Shown: positions 27,418-37,187, numbered from the stretch's first letter. The stretch is 64,000 nt of DNA from Vibrio sp. SS-MA-C1-2 (GCF_021513135.1 NZ_CP090980.1:434001-498000); one strand, 5' to 3'. The notes: generated by a model not told the origin, from the letters alone. Numbers and translations are program-made.

Positions 27418-28658
27418 TTAAAGATCATAGTTAAGTTGGATAGCAAAGAACTGGTTAGTGTTGGTGTATTGGCCTGAAATATCACTTGTCACTTGTGTAT
27501 CATCTTGAAATGGGTGTAATGGGTTGCCAACACTAACACCATCATGCTTCATATCTGGATTACCATAATAAGCAAACTCATACGAGAAGTTCATCGATAA
27601 ACGAGAGGTAAATTGATAGTTCAGACCGGTACCAATCGCAGTCACATCTGAAACAGGAATATCCGCATAAGTATGTTCTGCACTGTCTTGAGGGCTTGTT
27701 TCATAGCGCCCCCCATTTCAAAACGTAATTTATCAGTAATTTGATAACGACCACCCAAAGAGAACTGATAAACATCATTTAATTCACGCTTGATCTCATA
27801 AGGCTGACCTAAACCATCAACGGTAATATTGGTGTTGGGTTCTCCACTCCAAAATTCAACACCGACTGTCCATAGTAGATCAAATCGATGAGTTAACCCA
27901 TGCACACCAGACAATTTCACTTGGTCGACTAAATCTAGATCAACATTCGCAGGAAGCGATTGATCACCAACATCAATGTCAGAATCAACACTGTGCTTTA
28001 TTTTAGAACGATAAGTAAAACCAATGCGGTTTTTATCATTGATCACATACAGCAGGCCAACATTACCACCATAGCCGACATCATCACCGCTCAGTTTTGC
28101 CATTTTATCATTACTTTGTGTCCCTAATTTCTCTTCTACCGACATATACTCTATCGAGAAACCAGCACCAAAGAACAAGTGATCATTAATTTTATAACTA
28201 AATGCAGGGTTTAGTTGGACTGTTTTTAAATCCACAGTCGTTCCGATTCGAGAGCCAACCCAATTGTTACCATAATCTAATGCACTACCACCTTGAGAAG
28301 CGAGAGAAACACCAAAAACAAAACGGTCATTAATGGGTTGAGTATAATAAAAAGAACCGTAAGGCATATTTTCACCGGCATCTGAAACATCATTTGCCGG
28401 ATCATTATCATCATCATATTTAATCTTAAGGTTTAAATACCCTAAGTTACCCGTGATTGCCGCTTTATTAAAATACCCCATACCGGCTGGATTTGAATAG
28501 GCCGTCACTGCCGTATCTGCTGTTGCTGCCATACCAGCTCCAGCAGTAGATGTGCCCAACATGCCTAATTCATTAACTAACAGAACATTTGCGAAAGAAG
28601 GGGAAGATAAAAGAAGTCCCGCAAATGCTGCATATTTATAATTTCTCGTTCGTGGCAT
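27418..28658 (-). pseudogene. fadL: FadL-family long-chain fatty acid porin, frameshifted
   Basis: Outer-membrane transport protein of the OMPP1/FadL family. A signal peptide (MPRTRNYKYAAFAGLLLSSPSFA) is followed by the plug motif VNELGMLGTSTAGAGMAATADTAVTAYSNPAGM, the FadL hallmark. The frame is intact to residue about 313 (LRFEMGG), then shifts; the missing C-terminal 75 residues continue in another frame (TAIGTGLNYQFTSRLSMNFSYEF to QLNYDL, stop at 27418). Adding one base to the C6 tract at 27709-27714 (G6 on the coding strand) restores GGRYETSPQDSAEHTYAD and a protein of 413 residues. FadR-like operators lie about 290 nt upstream. Whether this is a real mutation, a variable tract or a base-calling error is open. 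Confidence 0.88.
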
Positions 28659-29145
28659 GTTAATAATAACCTTAATTTAAATCTGTGTTTTTTTAAGAGG
28701 TGTGATTTATATATAACATTCCAACTATTATCAAATTTTATACATAGCAAATTTACTAGTCGGCATTAATATGGAATTGTTGCTGTTATTTTAAATAAAA
28801 AACAAATCACATTAACAAATATAAATTATTTTCATATAACCTGCTGTAATTCTTCAATTACACATATTGTTGAATATATAGTTTTTAATATTATATTTTG
28901 TTATTTTTATCAACAAAATAAATAAAACCAAACTGGTACGACCTCTACTGGTCAGACCTATTTTTCATTCCGATTTATTTTAAATTGTGTTATTAGAGTA
29001 ATAACTCTAATTATAATTTATTTAAACTATAAGGATAAAAAACATTAAACCCTTTAAAAATAGAATGTTATATTGCAATTATAAATAACACTTATTATTG
29101 TCATCATGATAACGTGACAGAATTCTTCTTTTAGGTTTTCCGAAT
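28659..29145. other. 487-nt AT-rich region with fadL control sites
   Basis: No ORF was seen. The segment separates fadL (minus) from the DUF-like gene at 29146 (plus) and contains the two FadR-like operators at 28931-28962. The rest is a long AT-rich stretch. Confidence 0.5.
28931..28962 (-). promoter_or_regulatory. Two overlapping FadR-like operators upstream of fadL
   Basis: AACTGGTACGACCTCTA (28931-28947) and TACTGGTCAGACCTATT (28946-28962) each match the FadR operator pattern CTGGTNNGACC, which in E. coli also occurs at fadL. They lie about 290 nt upstream of the fadL start. This suggests repression of fadL by FadR and relief by acyl-CoA. Sequence match only. Confidence 0.65.
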
Positions 29146-29421
29146 ATGAGCTTAAAACCCGATACACAAACTGCAATGGCAGACATTATTATTCAAGTTA
29201 AAGCAGCATTCCCCCTCTATGAAGAAGATACTTTTGTCTGTGGACCAGATAATAATTGCATTGGATGTCCTAAAAAACTTTTAGAGTTAGTTGATACCGA
29301 GGTTTGTTATTGGGAGTCAGCTTTAGAGCGCGGCGTTATTCCAAACTTTGATGATATTTACCGATTTACTAAATTATGTAAAAATGTTCATCGAGGGTTA
29401 GTTCGTAATAATCGCGTTTAA
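29146..29421 (+). CDS. Small cysteine-containing protein, unknown function
   Basis: A 91-residue cytoplasmic protein starting MSLKPDTQTAMADIIIQVKAAFPLYEEDTFVCGP. A cluster of cysteines in VCGPDNNCIGCPKKLLELV (residues 31-49; C-x5-C-x2-C) with further cysteines at YCY- and LCK-like positions could bind a metal or an iron-sulfur centre. It ends NVHRGLVRNN. It resembles a small conserved Vibrionaceae protein of unknown role, but no family name can be given. It is monocistronic, with a strong bidirectional terminator about 60 nt after the stop. Confidence 0.65.
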   Translation: MSLKPDTQTAMADIIIQVKAAFPLYEEDTFVCGPDNNCIGCPKKLLELVDTEVCYWESALERGVIPNFDDIYRFTKLCKNVHRGLVRNNRV

Positions 29422-29483
29422 ATATAAAAAATTCAAATAAAATAAGTGCAGATAGAAAAAGTTAAAATAAAAGAATAAGATTC

Positions 29484-29544
29484 AAAAAAATAGCGAGCTA
29501 ACGATTCAACTATTTCTAGTTAAAGGTTAGCCCGCTATTTTTTT
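29484..29544. terminator. Bidirectional terminator
   Basis: AAAAAAATAGCGAGCTAAC ... GTTAGCCCGCTATTTTTTT forms a long stem with A/T runs on both sides. It serves the gene at 29146 (plus) and the YfcC gene at 29575 (minus). Confidence 0.9.
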
Positions 29545-29574
29545 CATTAACTTAGGATGACAATCAGAGATAGA

Positions 29575-30891
29575 CTACATAACAGAGTAAGTCAGTACCG
29601 CACAAATAATCACAATGTAGATAGCCATTAAACGCCAGATGTACTTAATCCACTCTGATAGTGAAGTGTGACAGAATGCTAAACAGCCCATCACAACCGC
29701 TGATGTTGGGGTTACAAGGTTAACAATACCAACACCTGCCTGATAAGCCGTCACAACCGCAGAGCGATCAACATGAATAAAATCAGCCAATGGGCCTAAA
29801 ATACTCATCGTTAATACTGCTAAACCACTGGTTGATGGAATTAAGAAAGCCAGCAACGACTCGACAAAAAACACACCATTAATAAAGAAGATGCTGCTGG
29901 CGCCATTCAACGCTTGCTCTGCTGAGTTTAAGATAGCGCCTGTCATTTGACCGTCATTCATCAAAATGGTTAAACCACGACAAAGAGCAATAACCATCGC
30001 GACACCAATCGCCGTCCCCATCCCATCAGTAAAGACATCAAACGTTTTAGAAAAGCCCACTCGGCCAATAATCGCGATAACAGTTGCACTGGCTAAAAAC
30101 AGAGTGATCATATCATCCGTCCACCAGCCTAATACAGATAAACCGTAGCCCATGTAACCTAGCGTTGCAGCAAAGACTAAAAGGATCAATGAATGACGTA
30201 AACTTAACTTATCTCCATCATGCTCAATGGTTGGCTCACTCATTTTCGCATTACGTAAAATATACCAAACAGAAACAATATAAAGAGAGACTAATAATGT
30301 CAGACGGAAAGCCAATCCTTCCATTGGGTTGATACCTAAAGTATCAGAGGCGATAACCGTCGAAAATGGGTTAATTGTTGAGCTTAGTACACCTAGACCT
30401 GCACCAATAACTGGTGTTGCAATTTGAGTAAATCGGTCAAAACCTAACATTGCTAGCATCGGGGCAATAACGACGATCAAGGCTAATAACTCTTCGGCAA
30501 AGCCAAAAGAAGTCCCCGCAATAGCAAAAAGTGCCATTAGGATAGGAATAATTAGCTTTTCACGGCCATGCATCTTCTTCGATAACGCATAAACACCAGA
30601 ACTCATCGCACCGGTATGCTCGACCAGCGTAATCAAACCTGTCGCGATCAATACATATAAGATGATATCAATACCATCATTGAAACCTTGAATTAAAGCG
30701 CGAGGAATATCGGTAATGCCTTGTGGATTCGCTTCCACAGCATGGAACGTGCCCGCAACTGCAACAGGTTTACTTATCCCTTCCACGGTTTGCATTTCAT
30801 AAGCACCAGGGGAAATAAAATGGGTCGCAAATGCAACAATGAACATCAAAATAGTGATGGTGCCCAAAGCGTTAGGCAATTTAAGTTTCAT
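29575..30891 (-). CDS. YfcC-family carrier (C4-dicarboxylate anaerobic carrier superfamily)
   Basis: A 438-residue inner-membrane protein with 11-12 hydrophobic segments. The sequence start PNALGTITILMFIVAFATHFISPGAYE, then GTSFGFAEELLALIVVIAPM near residue 131 and STINPFSTVIASDTLGI near 175, with the second repeat's SGLAVLTMSILGPLADF and GVGIVNLVTPTSAVVMG, is typical of the YfcC/ArcD-like branch of the DcuC superfamily. Substrates of this branch are C4-dicarboxylates or basic amino acids and peptide derivatives; the specific one here cannot be told. It is monocistronic, with a terminator after its stop. Confidence 0.85.
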   Translation of the reverse strand: MKLKLPNALGTITILMFIVAFATHFISPGAYEMQTVEGISKPVAVAGTFHAVEANPQGITDIPRALIQGFNDGIDIILYVLIATGLITLVEHTGAMSSGVYALSKKMHGREKLIIPILMALFAIAGTSFGFAEELLALIVVIAPMLAMLGFDRFTQIATPVIGAGLGVLSSTINPFSTVIASDTLGINPMEGLAFRLTLLVSLYIVSVWYILRNAKMSEPTIEHDGDKLSLRHSLILLVFAATLGYMGYGLSVLGWWTDDMITLFLASATVIAIIGRVGFSKTFDVFTDGMGTAIGVAMVIALCRGLTILMNDGQMTGAILNSAEQALNGASSIFFINGVFFVESLLAFLIPSTSGLAVLTMSILGPLADFIHVDRSAVVTAYQAGVGIVNLVTPTSAVVMGCLAFCHTSLSEWIKYIWRLMAIYIVIICAVLTYSVM

Positions 30892-31191
30892 ATTTCTTCT
30901 CTATTTATTATTAGTAACAAAATGACAATCTAAGTTTGTGGGTATAGTAATAAATGAAAATTAATAATTATTCAAGTAATTAATAGTTAGATATAGTAAA
31001 AATCACTATCTTGTTGATTAATTAAACTAGATAAATGCATAAATAGCCAATTATTATAAGCGATAATAACAGGTGATAAAGAATTGATAACCATGAAATA
31101 TTCACGTTTCATATTGGTGTTTTAAGCTAAAACCACCTTAAATATGATCATTTTTCATTCAATGATGCTTATATCCCCAATGAGTTATCAT
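30892..31191. other. AT-rich region upstream of the YfcC gene
   Basis: 300 nt with no ORF and no clear repeat. It should contain the YfcC promoter on the minus strand. Confidence 0.4.
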
Positions 31192-31237
31192 AAAAAAGCC
31201 ATCATTATCTAACCCAAAAAGGAAAACAATGATGGCT
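31192..31237 (-). terminator. Terminator after the DHH gene
   Basis: Stem AGCCATCATT / AATGATGGCT around a 20-nt loop. On the minus strand it is followed by TTTTTTATG. It lies 35 nt beyond the DHH phosphoesterase stop. Confidence 0.75.
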
Positions 31238-31271
31238 CTTGCATCTCACACTCTTGATGTAAGCGAAGTAA

Positions 31272-32228
31272 TTAGTGGTAGTAAAACGCAATAACATTTA
31301 GAAGTTCTGAGAGATCTTGACGTTGTAATTGATTAATACCGCCAGCAGCTCCGCGCCCTCCCCCTGTTGGAAACTGACTACAAATTTCTCCTGCGCTATG
31401 TTTGTTATTTAAAGGCGCACGCAAAGAGACTAAATAGGTATAATCCTGCTTTTCAGTTAACACAACGTGAGCACTGTTTGGTTCTTCATTGGCTTTCTGA
31501 TTAATGAAAACCCCACTGATTCGTCTTGCCCAACGTTCATTCGGTAAAAAGTAGACCTGTAATGTTTCGGTATAAGGCTTAACTTCAACCTCTTCCAGCT
31601 TTAATAAATCTGCTTGGTATGCATCTCTTAACTGCAAGTAAGGCGACTCAGGATCATTCAACAAATCAAAAGGAGAAGGGTATTTAAGGAGGGTTTTATA
31701 AAGTATTTCTGGTTGAATATTCAGATCATCAAGAGAAGAACCATAACTATTGTAATTAATTAATAATCCTAATTCAGCAAGTTGTTCCGTCTGTTGTTCA
31801 GTTAGACCAGCTTCCTTTGCTAACATAGCTGCCTTCTCCGATAAATTATCACTAAATGCCGCAGTAATTGCCCATAAGTGGAATTTTTGGTTTAAAAGAT
31901 TATCAACAATCAATGAAGTACATGTATTAATATCTTGATTAATGTTTGTTTTAAGCTGTTTATGTTTGAACAATTCACCACTACGATGATGATCAATATA
32001 ATGAATAGACGCGCCGGCCTTTAATGCTTTTTCAATCCCATCTCTATTTTTAGCAAAGGAGATATCTAAAACAGTTAACTGATCACCCGCTTCAAATTCA
32101 TGCTGGTTAACTAATTCAATGTCTCGTTTTACACCGGTGATTAATGTTGATTCAAGAGGGTTTGCAAGTCTAAGCTGGAGTAATGCAATAATACCATCTG
32201 CGTCTCCATTAAAAATATCATAATTCAT
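31272..32228 (-). CDS. DHH-family phosphoesterase
   Basis: A 318-residue cytoplasmic phosphoesterase of the DHH/DHHA1 superfamily, which cleaves phosphodiester bonds in short oligonucleotides or cyclic dinucleotides and needs manganese. The motifs appear in order: NGDADGIIAL (residues 7-16), VLDISFAKN (48-56), YIDHHRSGE (78-86) and a C-terminal DHHA1 domain with GGGRGAAGGIN (296-306). The DHH triad is intact. It is close to the stand-alone DHH proteins of Vibrio, whose substrate is not established. Monocistronic, with a terminator 35 nt after the stop. Confidence 0.85.
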   Translation of the reverse strand: MNYDIFNGDADGIIALLQLRLANPLESTLITGVKRDIELVNQHEFEAGDQLTVLDISFAKNRDGIEKALKAGASIHYIDHHRSGELFKHKQLKTNINQDINTCTSLIVDNLLNQKFHLWAITAAFSDNLSEKAAMLAKEAGLTEQQTEQLAELGLLINYNSYGSSLDDLNIQPEILYKTLLKYPSPFDLLNDPESPYLQLRDAYQADLLKLEEVEVKPYTETLQVYFLPNERWARRISGVFINQKANEEPNSAHVVLTEKQDYTYLVSLRAPLNNKHSAGEICSQFPTGGGRGAAGGINQLQRQDLSELLNVIAFYYH

Positions 32229-32387
32229 AAAGTTAAGTTACATCTCATTTTATTTGTAATAGGTATAATCAGGCTAGGTATCATATTACTTTATTTATAC
32301 CCCTTTCTGTCGGTTAGTTAACAGTTTATCGATTTTATTTATATTTTTTGTTACCAAATAAAAATAAACTTCTCTTTTACCTCATAA

Positions 32388-32567
32388 ATTTATCTCGTTA
32401 CTTTTGATGATAGATCATTTGGATCAGATAATTATCACGGTTATTGGTCTGGTGCTGGTTTAAGCTATCGAGTGACAAAACAACAGTCAGGGACATTGTT
32501 TGGAATTGATTCAGATGACGATACCTTTGGTGATATTGGCTTTAGGTATAAATTTGAGTTTAATTAA
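32388..32567 (+). pseudogene. Remnant of an outer-membrane protein C-terminus
   Basis: An open stretch of 59 codons without a start codon. It translates as DDRSFGSDNYHGYWSGAGLSY, then a short turn region (KQQSGTLFGIDSDDDTFGD) and a last strand IGFRYKFEFN before a stop. Aromatic-alternating strands with a terminal aromatic residue fit the end of a beta-barrel protein. Nothing upstream continues the frame, so this is a gene remnant. The parent family is not identified. The rest of 32229-32702 shows no other gene. Confidence 0.5.
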
Positions 32568-32702
32568 AGCGGTTGCTTAATCATAATCATTTAATGTCAT
32601 TCCGATAATATTTGATTATACTGTGATCAATCTCAATTTAATCACTTATTCTTGACTCAAATAAATATTGGTCTCGATTAAGCTACCTATAATGGAATCG
32701 CA

Positions 32703-32896
32703 ATGAACCGTAAAAAAAGGTCAACGAGACATTAAAAAAACGCTTAAAGAAGCAAAATTCTCGCTTACATAAAAGCAATAAGCCCAAATATATATCAAAA
32801 GCTGATAGAGCAAAGCTAGAGCTAGAAGAAGCTCAAAAAGCTGAACAAGTTCAACCAATTAAAGAGTCCATAGAAGAGCAAACTGAAGAGAAGTAA
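32703..32896 (+). pseudogene. DUF2986 small protein, frameshifted
   Basis: The frame starts ATG AAC CGT and stops early after ten residues (MNRKKRSTRH). Adding one A to the A7 tract at 32712-32718 gives a 64-residue protein starting MNRKKKVNETLKKRLKKQNS, with KSNKPKYISKADRAKLE and an acidic C-terminus ending at the TAA 32894-32896. That is the pattern of DUF2986, a basic-then-acidic small protein of Vibrionaceae whose function is unknown. The protein-coding signal past the tract is strong, so a one-base deletion in the homopolymer (real or sequencing) is the simplest explanation. A terminator follows. Confidence 0.8.
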
Positions 32897-32963
32897 TCGC
32901 GATTTGAAAAGCACGTCACAACTCTGTGCTTAAGCTTCAATTCTCAAAGCAGTCTCAGTTTAT

Positions 32964-33012
32964 AAAAAACGCCCCATTTAGATAAACATCTAAATGGGGC
33001 GTTTACGTTTTA
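32964..33012. terminator. Bidirectional terminator
   Basis: AAAAAACGCCCCATTTAGAT / ATCTAAATGGGGCGTTT, a GC-rich stem with flanking A and T runs. It serves the DUF2986 gene on the plus strand and the RND operon on the minus strand. Confidence 0.9.
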
Positions 33013-33048
33013 CTTAATGATACCCGTTTCTACTTTGCCGTTTCTCCC

Positions 33049-36000
33049 CTACGATTTCACTTCGGGTAACGCAACTTTATGGAACAGTCGGTAGAAAACA
33101 GGTACCGCAATTAACGTTAATACTGTCGCAAAACTTAAACCAAACATCACCGTCACGGCCATCGGTTTAAAGAAGATATCAGGTAACAGTGGTAGCATGC
33201 CTAATACCGTTGTAATCGCCGCCATACAAACAGGACGAACACGACTCACCGCAGCATCCACCACCGCAGTGTATGGCTCTTTGCCCTCTTTTAATTCCAG
33301 TTCTATTTGATCAATCAACACAATGCCATTTTTCAATAACATCCCCGATAGACTTAAGAAACCAAGTAACGCCATAAAACCAAATGGGGTATTAAACACC
33401 AGTAACCCAAATGTCACCCCCACTACCGCCATCGGAACTGTTAACCAGACAATCAATGACTCTTTCACGGTATTAAATAAGAACACCGTAATAATAAACA
33501 TAAACAGATAGCCCATTGGCATAGAGCTAAACAGTGATTTTTGTGCATCACCAGAGCTCTCATACTCGCCACCCCACTCTAAGCTGTATCCTTGAGGTAG
33601 TTTAATGGCTTCGATTTTAGATTGAACTCGCTTCTGAATGGTTGCCGCCGTCTCTTCACTTAATAAGTCGTTATCAGCAAAAACCGTCAGCATACGTTTA
33701 CGATCTTTTCTTACGACTAATGGCTCTTCCCAACGCACTTGATAATCCTGAACAATCTGTTGCAGTGGAATATATTTATCCACCACAGGGCTCCAGATCT
33801 TCATGTTCTCAATCGTTGTGATATTAACGCGTTCTTTTTCTGGTAACCGCGCAACAATCGGCATTAAGTTTGTACCATCACGATAAAGCCCCACATTCAT
33901 GCCAGAAAACGCCATCTGTAATAGTGAATCAACATCTTCTTTGGTGATACCGTAGCGACGCGCCTGACTTTCGTTAAAGTTCGGTTCTAATACCTTGGTT
34001 CTTTCACGCCAATCATGACGAATATTGGTTGCACCGGGATCGGCCTCTAGAACTGAGACGACTTGCTGACTAATTGCACGTAACGTGGTGGGATCAGAGC
34101 CAATAATTCGAGCCTCAATTTTTGCACCACCTCCCGGCCCTAGCTCAATACGCTTAAACTTGTATTCAAGCTCTGGCTGGGTCATATTTAGATAGTCTCT
34201 AAACGCCTTCATCGACTCAGTGACACGATCATTATCTTTTACACGAACGGTCACTTCACCATAAGAAGAGTGATTCTTTTCTGGACTGTAAGTCAAGGTA
34301 TAGCGTTGTAAACCTGTCCCCGCAGAGGTCGTGATGTGATCGATTTCATCACGTTGACTTAACCACGACTCAAGATCTTGCAATTTGCTATTGGTTGCAC
34401 GAATATCCGTCCCTTCAGGCATCCAAACATCAACCATGTAAAGTGGTGTGGTCGATGATGGAAAGAACGACTGCTTTAAGAAAGTAAAGCCATACAAACT
34501 GATAGCGAAAGCCAACACCATCACCATCACAGAACCCCATGCATGTTTCATGCAGAACTGAAGCGATTTTTTATAAATGACAAAAAACATCCCATTATAG
34601 GGGTCTTTCCCTTCATCATCAGGGTTCTGTTTTACATTAGCGAAGAATAAATTAGCGAAAAATGGCGTAAGGGAAATCGCAGTAAACCAACTCAACATTA
34701 ATGAAATTAATAGCACGGTAAACAGGGTTCGACAATACTCTCCGGTTGCATCGGCTGAAAGTCCAATAGGCGCAAATGCGGTAACAGCGATCACCGTCGC
34801 TCCCAATAGCGGCCATTTAGTTTGGGTGACTATATCATTGGCCGCTTGCAGACGCGTTCGTCCTTTTTGCATACCAATTAATATCCCTTCTACCACGACA
34901 ATCGCATTATCCACCAACATCCCGAGCGCTATCACAAGCGCACCCAGTGAGATCCGTTGCAAGTCAATCTGGAGCCATTTCATGAATACAAAGGTTCCAA
35001 GTACCGTTAATAGCAGAATTAAGCCAATTAATAGCCCTGATCGCAGCCCCATAAAGAACAGCAGTACCACGATAACAATCGCCACTGCTTGGGCAAGACT
35101 GACGACAAAGCCTTGTACTGATGAATCGACTTCTGCAGGCTGATTATAGATTGCAGCAATATCAATTCCGATCGGTTGCTCTCTTTTCAATTCCGCTAGG
35201 CGTTGTTCAACACTTTTACCAATCTCAACCACATTAACGCCAGCAGCAAAAGAGATACCTAAATTAAGTGCTTGCTGACCATTAAAGGTTAAAATATTCG
35301 ATGGGACTTCTTGGTAACCACGCTTAACCTCGGCAACATCGCGGAGATAGATCAAACCTTGAGCAGCGCTATCGGTAATAATTAAATCACCCAACTCAGA
35401 GACATCTTTAAACTCACCAGTAGGGTGAATACGAATATACTCATCACCAATTCGTACCGCACCTGCGCTTGTAACGGTATTTTGAGTCGAAAGTAAATTG
35501 TAGATCGTCGTCGGAGCAATACCTAAGCTCACTAAACGCTTCATTGATATCTCAATAAAGACTTGCTCTTGTTGAATACCAGAGACATTCACTTTACCGA
35601 CACCATCAACCAATTCGAGATCTCGGCGTAAAAAGTCAACATAGTCTTTTAGCTCTTGGTAACTGTAACCATCACCAGTAACAGAAAGTAACATCCCGTA
35701 CACATCCCCAAAATCATCAATGACTTGAGGGGCTTTGACTCCCGGAGAAAACGTCCCTTGCAGATCATTCACCTTTCGACGCATCTCATCCCAAATTTGA
35801 GGTAAATCATCAGGGCCATATTGGTTTTTCATCGTCACGGTAATTTGCGATAACCCACGACTCGACAATGAATTAACCTCATCCACGTAAGGCAGTTGTT
35901 GGATCGCTTTCTCTAATGGATAAGTCACCTCTTCTTCAACTTGAATCGGTGTCGCACCCGGGTATTGGGTCACCACCATCGCATCTTTAATCGTAAAGGC

Positions 36001-36120
36001 AGGATCTTCAAGTCGGCCTAAACCTAAAAATGCCATCGTGCCGCCAATAAGAAAAATCAGAGAGATCATCCAGCTAATCACTCGATTTTTTATAAAATAG
36101 CCGGCTATTGTCTGCTTCAT
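33049..36120 (-). CDS. RND efflux pump permease (AcrB/VexK-like)
   Basis: A 1023-residue inner-membrane proton antiporter that exports drugs or other small molecules through a periplasmic adaptor and an outer-membrane channel. It has the two-fold RND layout with about 12 membrane segments. Proton-relay aspartates occur as LGMLVDNAIVVVEG near residue 395, and the loop PLLPDIFF follows the equivalent helix in the second half. The N-terminus AGYFIKNRVISWMISLIFLIGGTMAFLGLGRLEDPAF is typical of the CusA/MdtB-like or VexK-like branch. Its stop is followed by a terminator and its start overlaps the upstream adaptor by one base (TAATG). No TolC-like gene is in the window. Confidence 0.93.
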   Translation of the reverse strand: MKQTIAGYFIKNRVISWMISLIFLIGGTMAFLGLGRLEDPAFTIKDAMVVTQYPGATPIQVEEEVTYPLEKAIQQLPYVDEVNSLSSRGLSQITVTMKNQYGPDDLPQIWDEMRRKVNDLQGTFSPGVKAPQVIDDFGDVYGMLLSVTGDGYSYQELKDYVDFLRRDLELVDGVGKVNVSGIQQEQVFIEISMKRLVSLGIAPTTIYNLLSTQNTVTSAGAVRIGDEYIRIHPTGEFKDVSELGDLIITDSAAQGLIYLRDVAEVKRGYQEVPSNILTFNGQQALNLGISFAAGVNVVEIGKSVEQRLAELKREQPIGIDIAAIYNQPAEVDSSVQGFVVSLAQAVAIVIVVLLFFMGLRSGLLIGLILLLTVLGTFVFMKWLQIDLQRISLGALVIALGMLVDNAIVVVEGILIGMQKGRTRLQAANDIVTQTKWPLLGATVIAVTAFAPIGLSADATGEYCRTLFTVLLISLMLSWFTAISLTPFFANLFFANVKQNPDDEGKDPYNGMFFVIYKKSLQFCMKHAWGSVMVMVLAFAISLYGFTFLKQSFFPSSTTPLYMVDVWMPEGTDIRATNSKLQDLESWLSQRDEIDHITTSAGTGLQRYTLTYSPEKNHSSYGEVTVRVKDNDRVTESMKAFRDYLNMTQPELEYKFKRIELGPGGGAKIEARIIGSDPTTLRAISQQVVSVLEADPGATNIRHDWRERTKVLEPNFNESQARRYGITKEDVDSLLQMAFSGMNVGLYRDGTNLMPIVARLPEKERVNITTIENMKIWSPVVDKYIPLQQIVQDYQVRWEEPLVVRKDRKRMLTVFADNDLLSEETAATIQKRVQSKIEAIKLPQGYSLEWGGEYESSGDAQKSLFSSMPMGYLFMFIITVFLFNTVKESLIVWLTVPMAVVGVTFGLLVFNTPFGFMALLGFLSLSGMLLKNGIVLIDQIELELKEGKEPYTAVVDAAVSRVRPVCMAAITTVLGMLPLLPDIFFKPMAVTVMFGLSFATVLTLIAVPVFYRLFHKVALPEVKS

Positions 36121-37187
36121 TATTGGCTCGCCTCTTGTTTAATTTTCACTTCCATTTGGTCATCAAGACGATTAACCCCTGTTGTTACGATAGTATCGCC
36201 CACGGCAAGTCCTGTTAGAATACGTACACCACTAGGCGTGACCTTGCCGATACTCACCCGCTGTTTATAAACGTGACTCTCTTTTAATAACCAAACGTAC
36301 TTCTGAGCAGCATCACTTGAGTCACCATCTAAATTGAATACAGCTTCAATTGGAATATTGACACCTTGAGATTGAAACACCTTGATCATCTCTCCGTTAA
36401 CTAACAGATCGACGGCCATGCCATCTAATAAAGGAGGGGTTGGCATTGGCATAGAAAAAGACAACACATAGGCGCCTGAATCAGGATCTGGCTCTGTTGT
36501 ATGTTCTAAATAGGTAGCTTGATACTGTCTTCCTGCTGCGGTTCTTAGGCCAATTTTGAAATTGTCAGGACGATTTTCGATTCGGTTCCGAGCAAAAACC
36601 AAATCAGAAAGTTGTATATCAATCTCAACCCGATCGATACGATGCATATCTAAAATTTCTTGACCGACTTGAATACTCTCAAATTGCTCAACAGGCACTC
36701 GTGAAATCATGCCATCAAAAGGCGCTTTAAGTTGAGTAAAACTTAACTGTAACTTAGCGTTTTCTAATATCACTTTAGCCATCTCTCGCTGGGCAGATAA
36801 CTCATCAAATTGCGATTGGGCCAATAAGCCTTTTTTGACTAAAGGCGCAGATCGCCTAAACTGGCTGTCAGCAACATTAAATTTCGCTTGAGCTTGTTGG
36901 ACGGCTAAATTAAAGTCTGTCGGCTCCAATTGTGCGAGGAGATCCCCTTTTTTTACGATATCTCCCGGCTTCACATTAATCACGCTCACCTCTCCCGCTT
37001 TTCTAAATGAGAGATCGGTTCTATCTGCGGCTGAAATCACAGCTGGGAATTCAATTTCATTCTCACTATGCTCCACTGACGTAATGGTAAATGTATCGAC
37101 TAAGGTGGGTTGTTTCGGCTGTTGAACTTCTTCAGTATTACAACCTATAATAAATATTACTGATATAAGTAAACATTGACGGATCAT
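36120..37187 (-). CDS. RND periplasmic adaptor lipoprotein (second)
   Basis: A 355-residue membrane fusion protein. It begins with a lipoprotein signal (LISVIFIIGC, lipobox cysteine at residue 16), so it is anchored in the inner membrane. The biotinyl-lipoyl halves (FRKAGEVSVINVKPGDIVKKGDLLAQL, near 63, and FTQLKAPFDGMISRVPVEQFESIQVG) flank a helical hairpin (VQQAQAKFNVADSQFRRSAPLVKKGLLAQSQFDELSAQREM). The adaptor and permease genes overlap by one base and this gene overlaps the first adaptor by four bases (ATGA), giving a tight three-gene operon. Two adaptors with one permease is the layout of Vibrio VexIJK. Confidence 0.9.
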   Translation of the reverse strand: MIRQCLLISVIFIIGCNTEEVQQPKQPTLVDTFTITSVEHSENEIEFPAVISAADRTDLSFRKAGEVSVINVKPGDIVKKGDLLAQLEPTDFNLAVQQAQAKFNVADSQFRRSAPLVKKGLLAQSQFDELSAQREMAKVILENAKLQLSFTQLKAPFDGMISRVPVEQFESIQVGQEILDMHRIDRVEIDIQLSDLVFARNRIENRPDNFKIGLRTAAGRQYQATYLEHTTEPDPDSGAYVLSFSMPMPTPPLLDGMAVDLLVNGEMIKVFQSQGVNIPIEAVFNLDGDSSDAAQKYVWLLKESHVYKQRVSIGKVTPSGVRILTGLAVGDTIVTTGVNRLDDQMEVKIKQEASQ

